A DNA stretch of 38,003 nt from Streptacidiphilus pinicola (GTDB lineage Bacteria; Actinomycetota; Actinomycetes; Streptomycetales; Streptomycetaceae), in assembly GCF_003258295.1 (NCBI RefSeq), contig NZ_QKYN01000191.1, positions 1 to 38,003 on the forward strand, given 5' to 3'. The notes beneath the pieces were generated by a model, which was not told the origin of the DNA, made no database searches, and was given only the letters and a program-made list of their open reading frames with translations. Positions 32,471 to 38,003 of this stretch are shown here, in pieces (the first letter of the stretch is position 1; each line of letters begins with the position of its first letter). Made by a program: the position numbers and the translations under genes.

Positions 32471-34297
32471 ATGGCACAGGTGCGCAAGGACTCAGCAGCT
32501 GAGAACCCCCCGAACGCCCCCGGTCGCTCCCCCGATCGTGATCCTGCCGACTCCCGCGCGTTCTCCCGGCGGGCTCTGCTCGGCGCGGGTGCGGCGGCGT
32601 TGGCCGCGACGGCGGTGCAGTGGACGCCGCTGGGGCGGGTCGCCGCGGCGAGCGCGGCCACGACCATCCCGGCGCCCCCGCAGTTCCCCGCGGGGATCGC
32701 GCTCTACCAGCGGACGTTCCAGAACTGGTCCGGCGAGGTGGTGGTCGAGGGCCTGTGGAGCGCCTCGCCCGCCTCGGCGGCGGACGTGGTGACGCTGGCC
32801 AACTGGGCGCACGCCAACGACTGGCGGCTGCGGCCGCGTGGCGGCGGGTACAGCTGGTCACCGCTGGTCGCCCCGGCCGGGACGCCCGCGAACGTGCTCC
32901 TGGTGGACTCCTCGACACACCTGACGAACATCAGCGTCGACGCCACGGGGGCCGGGACGGGCGGCGCGAGCGTCACGGTCCAGCCGGGCGCGACGATGGA
33001 CACCCTGCTCGGCACGCTCAAGTCGGCCGGGCTCGGCTTCACCGGCTTCCCGGTGATCGGTGCCGGCACGGTCGGCGGGGCGCTGGCGACCGGCGGGCGC
33101 GGCACCGGCGTCCCGGCGCTCGGCGAGAGCCGGCTGCCCGGTCACACCTACGGCTCACTGAGCAACCTGATCACCAGCCTCACCGCGGTCGTCTGGGACC
33201 CGGCTCGGGGCGCGTACGCGCTGCGCACCTTCCAGCGCACCGATCCGCAGATCCAGGCGCTGCTGGTGAACCTCGGCCGGGTCTTCGTGACCGAGGCGAC
33301 CCTGCGCGTCGGCCCCGACCAGCGGCTGCGCTGCCAGAGCTGGTTCAACGTCGCCGCCACCGACCTGTTCGCGGCCCCGGCGACGGCCGGATCGAAGTCG
33401 ATCGCCTCGTACGTGGACCAGTGCGGGCGGGTGGTCTGCATCTGGTTCCCGTTCACCGGCTCGCCATGGCTGCGCGTGTTCACCCCCTCGCCCAGCCAGC
33501 CCTGGACCTCCCGCGCGGTGACGGGACCGTACGACTTCACCTTCAACGACATCGTCCCGAAGAACGTCTCGGACCTGCTCTCCCAGATCGTGGCCGGGGA
33601 CGCGGCGGCGACGCCGCAGTTCACCGCCGCGCAGATGGACGCGATCAGCGCCGGGCTGGTGGCGACGGACACCTGGGACCTCTGGGGCTGGTCCAGCGAC
33701 GTGCTGCTCTACGTCCGCCCGACGACGCTGCGGATCACCTCCACCTGCTGCAACGTGGTGACCTCGCGGGCGAACGTGCAGCGGGCGGTGAGCGAGTTCT
33801 ACGCCGAGTACAGCGCGAAGCTGGCCGCCTACGCCGCGCAGGGCCAGTACCCGATGAACGCCCCGCTGGAGATCCGCGTCACCGGCCTCGACCAGCCCGG
33901 CGACTGCGGGGTTCCCGGCGCGCTCGGCGCCCAGCTCTCGCCGCTGCGCCCGCGACCGGACCACCCGGAGTGGGACACCTCGGTCTGGTTCGACATGACG
34001 ACCGTGCCGATCACGCCGGGCTGCCACCAGTTCATGGGCGAGATGGAGGCGTGGTTCCGCTCGAACTACGCTTCCTACGGCCAGGTGCACAACGAGTGGC
34101 CGAAGGAGTGGGCCAACAGCCCCTCGGGCGCATGGTCGGACAGCGCGGCGATCGCGGGTGCCATCCCGGCCTACTACACCACCGGCCAGGCGGCGGGCGA
34201 CGGGTGGAACGCGGCGGTCGCGACCTTCACGGCGCTGGATCCGAACGGCGTCTTCGGCAGCCCGTTCCTGGACCGCGTGCTGGTTCCCGGCGGGTAG
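32471..34297 (+). CDS. Tat-exported FAD oxidase resembling class II (VAO-type) cholesterol oxidase
   Basis: A 608-aa flavoenzyme. The Tat signal is FSRRALLGAGAAALAATA (31-48). The FAD-binding PP-loop is RPRGGGYSWSPL (121-132), and the rest matches the cholesterol-oxidase substrate domain: PGHTYGSLSNLITSLTAVVW, LGRVFVTEATLRVGPDQRLR, PMNAPLEIRVTGLD and FLDRVL. Class II cholesterol oxidases oxidise the 3-beta-hydroxyl and isomerise to cholest-4-en-3-one. In the Brevibacterium enzyme, as I recall it, the PP-loop carries a His that binds FAD covalently; here that place is Tyr127. The cofactor is therefore probably non-covalent, and activity or substrate may differ. GGAGGGAC precedes ATG 32471. Confidence 0.88.
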   Translation: MAQVRKDSAAENPPNAPGRSPDRDPADSRAFSRRALLGAGAAALAATAVQWTPLGRVAAASAATTIPAPPQFPAGIALYQRTFQNWSGEVVVEGLWSASPASAADVVTLANWAHANDWRLRPRGGGYSWSPLVAPAGTPANVLLVDSSTHLTNISVDATGAGTGGASVTVQPGATMDTLLGTLKSAGLGFTGFPVIGAGTVGGALATGGRGTGVPALGESRLPGHTYGSLSNLITSLTAVVWDPARGAYALRTFQRTDPQIQALLVNLGRVFVTEATLRVGPDQRLRCQSWFNVAATDLFAAPATAGSKSIASYVDQCGRVVCIWFPFTGSPWLRVFTPSPSQPWTSRAVTGPYDFTFNDIVPKNVSDLLSQIVAGDAAATPQFTAAQMDAISAGLVATDTWDLWGWSSDVLLYVRPTTLRITSTCCNVVTSRANVQRAVSEFYAEYSAKLAAYAAQGQYPMNAPLEIRVTGLDQPGDCGVPGALGAQLSPLRPRPDHPEWDTSVWFDMTTVPITPGCHQFMGEMEAWFRSNYASYGQVHNEWPKEWANSPSGAWSDSAAIAGAIPAYYTTGQAAGDGWNAAVATFTALDPNGVFGSPFLDRVLVPGG

Positions 34298-34302
34298 CCC
34301 GG

Positions 34303-34327
34303 CCCCTCCGGGCCCCGCGGGGAGGGG
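34303..34327 (+). terminator. Candidate terminator after the cholesterol-oxidase-like gene
   Basis: CCCCTCC (34303-34309) pairs with GGAGGGG (34321-34327) around an 11-nt GC-rich loop, 6 nt after the stop codon. Confidence 0.45.
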
Positions 34328-34445
34328 ACGTGACGCGGGGCCGGTAGCAGGCTTCGCGGGACGTTCGGTACGCGTGCGCAGCATCTCCACATCCAGCGCA
34401 CGGACCCTCCCCACCCCGGGTCGCTGATCTGCAGGTTTGCTTGGG

Positions 34446-34451
34446 TAGAGT
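34446..34451 (+). promoter_or_regulatory. -10 element of a leaderless gene
   Basis: TAGAGT ends six nt before ATG 34458, so transcription should begin at or beside the start codon. The -35 is not clear. Confidence 0.4.
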
Positions 34452-34457
34452 GCGCGG

Positions 34458-34805
34458 ATGCACGACAGACCGCACCTCCCGATGTCCCCCGCCGAGGCCG
34501 CGTCGCTGCGCGCCTCGTCCCCCGTGGACGAGGCTCTGCTGCAACGCATCAGGGCCGCCCTCGTCGGCAAGGACCGCGCGGGCGAGGCCTCCGACGCGGG
34601 GCCGGACGACGCCAGCGACTCCGCCCCGTCGGCCCCCGAGTCCGAGGAACCGGCCCCGCGGCCGGACGACGACGCCGCGCGGACCGACGCGGGCGGCGTG
34701 GCGGCGCACGAGGACGAGAGCGGCGTGGCGACGCACCAGGACGAGAGCGCCGCACGGACGGACGAGGACGGCGACGCCACGGAGGGATTCGGCGCGCCCG
34801 CCTGA
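34458..34805 (+). CDS. Small acidic, low-complexity protein
   Basis: A 115-aa protein. The first 40 residues are ordinary (MHDRPHLPMSPAEAASLRAS, VDEALLQRIRAALVGK). The remainder is rich in Asp, Glu, Ala, Ser and Pro and probably disordered. It includes a duplicated 9-residue unit GVA(A/T)H(E/Q)DES encoded by a 27-bp tandem repeat. No ribosome site precedes ATG 34458; the -10 element six nt upstream suggests a leaderless mRNA. The function is unknown; the tail may be a protein-binding or spacer region. Confidence 0.55.
   Translation: MHDRPHLPMSPAEAASLRASSPVDEALLQRIRAALVGKDRAGEASDAGPDDASDSAPSAPESEEPAPRPDDDAARTDAGGVAAHEDESGVATHQDESAARTDEDGDATEGFGAPA
34695..34748 (+). repeat. 27-bp tandem duplication inside the acidic protein gene
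   Basis: Two in-frame copies, 34695-34721 and 34722-34748, differ by two substitutions. A third, degenerate copy follows. Copy number may vary between strains. Confidence 0.7.
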
Positions 34806-34920
34806 GCGCGAGCACGTCGCCGCCCGGCCCGGGCCGGCGCGGCAGACCACCCGGGCCGGGCTCTTCCGATCGTCCGACGGCCATACCGCGATCCGCACCC
34901 GAACCGGCGAAGTCAACGCC

Positions 34921-34942
34921 GTTCGGGGGAGGTTCACCCGTG
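34921..34942 (+). promoter_or_regulatory. Weak PHO-box-like repeat upstream of a small secreted protein
   Basis: GTTCGGGGGAG (34921-34931) abuts GTTCACCCGTG (34932-34942). The second unit fits the PhoP 11-bp unit except at position 10, the first poorly. It lies about 90-110 nt before ATG 35032. TTGACC at 34979-34984 may be a -35 element. Confidence 0.25.
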
Positions 34943-35031
34943 TCGCGCGGGCCGTTCCGGGTGTCCGGGCTGGAAGATTTGACCGAATTCCTCGCGTTGT
35001 TCCGTTCTTCACTCCTGAGAGGCCTGAGGTC

Positions 35032-35277
35032 ATGATCCGTCGACTTGGAACCGCGCTGGCGGGCGGGCTGCTGCTGACGATCGTCGGTCTGACGACACTC
35101 CCCACCGCGGCGTCCGCCGACACCGGCACGGGCGACGCCCGGCCGCAGACGTACCTGTGCAACGTCGGCGACTCCGGCTCGACGGCCACGGTCCAGACCA
35201 CCGACATCAACGGCGCCGCGGCCGTCATGCCGGCCTTCTTCGGCATGCCGCTCGACAACTGCCGCCTGCTGCAGTAG
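35032..35277 (+). CDS. Small secreted protein with two cysteines
   Basis: An 81-aa precursor starting at ATG 35032, preceded by GAGAGG and GAGG. The signal peptide is MIRRLGTALAGGLLLTIVGL followed by TTLPTAASA, cleaved near Ala29. It leaves a mature chain of about 50 residues with Cys43 and Cys76, which could form one disulfide. The mature part contains YLCNVGDSGSTATVQTTDIN and a hydrophobic AAAVMPAFFGMP. It resembles small surface or secreted Streptomyces proteins, but I recognise no family. Confidence 0.65.
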   Translation: MIRRLGTALAGGLLLTIVGLTTLPTAASADTGTGDARPQTYLCNVGDSGSTATVQTTDINGAAAVMPAFFGMPLDNCRLLQ

Positions 35278-35296
35278 TCCCGCGCGGCGCTGCGCG

Positions 35297-36304
35297 CTAC
35301 GAGCGCGACAGCACGACCCTGGCCACGGCGGGCATGCGGGCGGTCTGGAAGGCCGCGTACCCGCCGTTGGCCACGAGCTGGAACTTCATGCCCTCCTTGC
35401 CGGCCGGGCGCTCGTACCCCTCGGGCACGAAGCGCTGGTAGTGCGCCGTGGCCCGCTGGAAGAAGTCCGAGCGCTGGGCGCGCGGCAGGCAGTCGGACAG
35501 GGCGAGCAGGAACAGGTACTGACGGATCATCCGCGTGAAAAGGTGCGGCACGACGTCCGGGCGGTCGTACGCCTCGACCAGGGCGAAGCTCTCCTCGTAG
35601 CGGTCGAAGACGTCGAAGTGGCTGCCGTTCGGTCCGCCCGCGGGGTGCGCGGTGTGACGGCGACGCAGCTGCGCGCAGTCCCACTTGAGCACGGCGGCGC
35701 TGGCGGCGGCGAGCATCAGGCGGTGCTGGACCGCGATCTCCTCGTGCAGGCCGTCGGGGAACCCCGCCCCGGTGCGCACCCACAGGTCGCGGCGGACCAG
35801 ACGGTCCCACATGTAGGCGGGCGCGCCGAAGAGCTGGGGCTGCTCGGCGGGGGAGAACGCGTTGGCGCCCTGCCCGGCGAGCAGTTCGGCGGCGCCGCCG
35901 GGCCAGGAACGGCCGCGGTGCAGCCGCGTGTGGCCGAAGAGCAGGAGCTCGGGCCACTCGCAGGTGCGCAGCCGGTCGGCCATGGCCTGCAGGGTGCCGT
36001 CCCAGAGCACGTGGTCGGCGTCGAGGAAGAGCAGGTACTCCCCCGTCGCGCGCGCCACGCCCGCGTTGCGGGCCGCGCCGACGGAGGCGACGGCGTCCAG
36101 TCGCACGATCTGGACGCGGCCGTCCTCGAGCTCGGCCGCGCCGACCACACCGGCCGGGCACTCGGGCGACTGGTCCGCCACGACGATGACCTCGATGTCG
36201 CGGTAGGACTGACCGAGCACCGACTGCAGGCAGGTCGCCAGGGTTCCCTGGAGGTCGTACGCGGCGACGATGACACTGATCAAGGGTGAGGGTGAGCTGA
36301 GCAC
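35297..36304 (-). CDS. GT2-family glycosyltransferase
   Basis: A 335-aa GT-A enzyme. PLISVIVAAYDLQGTLATCL at the N-terminus, DRVQIVRL-like core strands, SVGAARNAGVARATGEYLLF and the LDADH metal/donor motif identify family 2. The C-terminal region (RMIRQYLFLLALSDCL and following) resembles teichoic-acid or capsule-type polymerising transferases. GTG 36304 is chosen because the promoter TTGTGG-18-TATCTT ends 7 nt upstream (leaderless), while ATG 36367 would lie upstream of that promoter. It probably acts on a cell-surface glycopolymer or glycolipid at the cytoplasmic membrane face; the substrate is unknown. Confidence 0.87.
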   Translation of the reverse strand: MLSSPSPLISVIVAAYDLQGTLATCLQSVLGQSYRDIEVIVVADQSPECPAGVVGAAELEDGRVQIVRLDAVASVGAARNAGVARATGEYLLFLDADHVLWDGTLQAMADRLRTCEWPELLLFGHTRLHRGRSWPGGAAELLAGQGANAFSPAEQPQLFGAPAYMWDRLVRRDLWVRTGAGFPDGLHEEIAVQHRLMLAAASAAVLKWDCAQLRRRHTAHPAGGPNGSHFDVFDRYEESFALVEAYDRPDVVPHLFTRMIRQYLFLLALSDCLPRAQRSDFFQRATAHYQRFVPEGYERPAGKEGMKFQLVANGGYAAFQTARMPAVARVVLSRS

Positions 36305-36311
36305 GCCACGG

Positions 36312-36341
36312 AAGATAGGCCCCCCACTGGACACCCCACAA
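36312..36341 (-). promoter_or_regulatory. Leaderless promoter of the GT2 gene
   Basis: On the minus strand TTGTGG (36341-36336), 18-nt spacer, TATCTT (36317-36312); GTG 36304 begins seven nt after the -10. Confidence 0.5.
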
Positions 36342-36362
36342 GATCGATAACGGCGTCTGAGC

Positions 36363-36376
36363 TGCATCGTTATGCA
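36363..36376. promoter_or_regulatory. Short palindrome upstream of the GT2 promoter
   Basis: TGCAT (36363-36367) CGTT ATGCA (36372-36376) is a perfect inverted repeat, about 22 nt upstream of the -35 element. A regulator site is possible. Confidence 0.3.
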
Positions 36377-36522
36377 ATTTCCCGCAATCCTTCACACCGT
36401 CACCCCATGAGTGAACGAAGCGTCGCGCGCGGCGGGCCACCACCCCCTTGATCCACAACTCCTGTGCGCGCCGGATGACTTGGGCTTCCTGCGGCCCGAA
36501 TCGGGCGAGGCCGCGAGTCGGC

Positions 36523-36561
36523 ATGCATTGTGCATAGAGCACACAGTATGTACTGTGCATA
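36523..36561 (+). promoter_or_regulatory. Promoter and tandem operators of the MFS exporter gene
   Basis: Two 14-bp copies, ATGCATTGTGCATA (36523-36536) and ATGTACTGTGCATA (36548-36561), start 25 bp apart. The second is part of the palindrome TATGnACnGTnCATA. The promoter TTGTGC (36528-36533), 17-nt spacer, TACTGT (36551-36556) lies within them, so a bound repressor (MarR, TetR or PadR type, not encoded here) would block it. Confidence 0.5.
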
Positions 36562-36593
36562 TCGCTCGCCCTCGTCACCGCAAGGAGAACCGC

Positions 36594-38003
36594 ATGGACG
36601 GCTCACAGCCGGCCTCCCGCACCGGCACCGTCGTCGCCGTGCTGGCGGTCGCCGGCATCGTCGCGTCGCTGATGCAGACCCTGATCGTGCCGCTGATCGG
36701 CGAGCTGCCGACGCTGCTGCACACCAGCGCCGGCAACGCGTCCTGGGCCGTCACCGCGACCCTGCTGGCCGCCGCCGTCACCACACCCGCGATCGGGCGG
36801 CTGGCGGACCTCCACGGCAAGAAGCCGATGCTGCTCGTCTGCGTCGTCCCGCTGGTCGCGGGCTCGGTCGTCTGCGCGACGGCGGGCTCGCTCGCGCCGA
36901 TGGTCATCGGCCGCGGCCTGCAGGGCATCGGCGCGGCCATGGTGCCGATCGGCATCAGCACCCTGCGGGACGTGCTGCCGCCCGAGAAGCTCGGCTCCGC
37001 GATCGCGCTGATCAGCTCCTCGCTCGGCATCGGCGGCGCGCTCGGCCTGCCGGTCTCCGCGGCCGTCGCCCAGCACGCCAACTGGCACGTGCTGTTCTGG
37101 GCCGCCGGCGCGCTCAGCCTGGTGGTCGGCGCGCTGGTCTGGGCGTTCATCCCCTCCGTGCCGGCCCGCGCGACCGGGCGCTTCGACGTCCCCGGCGCGC
37201 TCGGCCTGGGCAGTGGGCTGGTCTGCCTGCTACTGGCCATCTCCAAGGGAGCCGACTGGGGTTGGGGCAGCGGCACCATCCTCGGCCTGTTCGCCGCGGC
37301 GGTCCTGGTGCTGCTGGCCTGGGCCTGGTGGGAGCTGCGCTCCGCCTCCCCGCTGGTCGACCTGCGGGTCACCGCGCGCGGCCAGGTGCTGCTGACCAAC
37401 GCCGCCTCCATCGTGGTCGGCTTCGCCATGTACGCCTCGGCCCTGATCGCGCCTCAGCTGCTCCAGCTGCCGAAGGCCACCGGCTACGGCCTGGGCCAGT
37501 CGATGCAGGCTGCCGGCCTGTGGATGGCCCCGGCGGGCCTGATGATGATGCTGGTCTCCCCGCTGGGCGCGAAGCTCTCCGCCGCGCGGACCCCGAAGAC
37601 GACGCTGGTCGTCGGCAGTCTCGTGATCGCCGCGGGCTACGGCACCTCGCTCGCCCTGATGAGCTCGGTCTGGGGCCTGCTGGTCGTCTCGATCGTCATC
37701 AACAGCGGCGTGGCTCTCGCCTACGGCGCGATGCCCGCGCTGATCATGGGCGCCGTCCCGCTCTCCGAGACGGGCTCCGCGAACAGCTTCAACACCCTGA
37801 TGCGCTCCATCGGCACCACCTTGTCCGCGGCGGTCGTCGGCGTCGTCCTGTCCCACCTGACCACGGGGTTCGGCCCGGTGGCCCTCCCGTCCCTCGTCGG
37901 CTTCCGCACGGGCATGGTCATCGGCTGCGCCGTCTCCCTCACCGCGGCGGCGGTCGCCTCCTCCATCCCCCTCCGCCGCGCGGACACCCCCACCCCGCCG
38001 AAC
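36594..38003 (+). CDS. MFS exporter, DHA2 (14-helix) type, 3' end outside the window
   Basis: At least 470 aa without a stop. The N-terminus has the first helix TVVAVLAVAGIVASLMQTLI and the Motif A loop GRLADLHGKKPMLL. The Motif C-like segment is SSSLGIGGALGLPVSAAVAQ. More than 12 hydrophobic segments fit the 14-helix drug:H+ antiporter-2 family that exports drugs and antibiotics. AAGGAGAAC precedes ATG 36594. The gene is divergent from the GT2 gene and has operator-like repeats over its promoter. The C-terminal helices or tail are missing only because of the window boundary. Confidence 0.9.
   Translation, partial: MDGSQPASRTGTVVAVLAVAGIVASLMQTLIVPLIGELPTLLHTSAGNASWAVTATLLAAAVTTPAIGRLADLHGKKPMLLVCVVPLVAGSVVCATAGSLAPMVIGRGLQGIGAAMVPIGISTLRDVLPPEKLGSAIALISSSLGIGGALGLPVSAAVAQHANWHVLFWAAGALSLVVGALVWAFIPSVPARATGRFDVPGALGLGSGLVCLLLAISKGADWGWGSGTILGLFAAAVLVLLAWAWWELRSASPLVDLRVTARGQVLLTNAASIVVGFAMYASALIAPQLLQLPKATGYGLGQSMQAAGLWMAPAGLMMMLVSPLGAKLSAARTPKTTLVVGSLVIAAGYGTSLALMSSVWGLLVVSIVINSGVALAYGAMPALIMGAVPLSETGSANSFNTLMRSIGTTLSAAVVGVVLSHLTTGFGPVALPSLVGFRTGMVIGCAVSLTAAAVASSIPLRRADTPTPPN

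Noticed and set aside
36305-36367. Extended N-terminus of the GT2 protein from ATG 36367
   Set aside because: The extension would start upstream of a good -35/-10 pair and does not match the GT2 fold, which begins directly after GTG 36304.

Overview
The window is about 72% GC, with strong third-position G/C, GTG and TTG starts, several probable leaderless genes, Tat signals and no local sugar-ABC ATPase. All of this points to a chromosomal segment from a Streptomyces-type actinomycete (Streptomyces, Kitasatospora or Streptacidiphilus); the genus is an inference. There is no rRNA, complete canonical tRNA, CRISPR array, transposase or phage gene. The segment looks like metabolic and secretory accessory genes of the chromosome arm type.

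Layout. (1) 1-1760: the end of a probable sugar kinase, a class II ketose-bisphosphate aldolase and a convergent DeoR regulator, a phosphosugar module. (2) 1907-3658: a stand-alone bacterial nitric oxide synthase oxygenase and a small Cys-rich protein. (3) 3683-6895 (minus): a sugar ABC importer (lipoprotein, two permeases, overlapping reading frames) behind a consensus promoter with an operator at the transcription start. (4) 7145-12674: a TetR regulator divergent from an acyl-CoA dehydrogenase / thiolase / SDR / acyl-CoA ligase operon, with a near-perfect palindromic operator between them. (5) 12674-13347: a convergent gap holding a tRNA-like RNA in permuted order, a 79-aa gene, and a decayed methyltransferase fragment. 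(6) 13406-21307: an MGDG-synthase-type glycosyltransferase, a ParB-like-motif protein behind a mini-ORF, a secreted SGNH esterase, a Tat-exported phospholipase C with a PHO-box-like tandem repeat, a secreted protein and an aldo-keto reductase. (7) 21367-26543: an ArsR/MFS pair, a secreted TNT-type NAD glycohydrolase, a DUF3626 protein, an autoregulated MerR/GyrI-like regulator and a DUF6247/RelE-like pair. (8) 26707-38003: a D-amino-acid oxidase, hypotheticals, a DUF4132 pair, a macrolide-type glycosyltransferase, a class II cholesterol-oxidase-like flavoenzyme, small proteins, a GT2 glycosyltransferase and an MFS exporter cut by the window end.

The most unusual object is on the minus strand at 12776-12674. 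A complete tRNA cloverleaf can be drawn, but in circularly permuted order: variable loop, T arm, 3' acceptor strand and encoded ACCA come first, then a 4-nt spacer, then 5' acceptor strand, D arm and 5' anticodon-stem strand. The acceptor stem carries G3:U70 and A73, the alanine identity set. The anticodon loop is replaced by an 18-bp interrupted helix between the two ends. It resembles the gene order of two-piece (permuted) tmRNA but has a proper D arm and no tag reading frame. I know of no described family that matches it; no search could be run.
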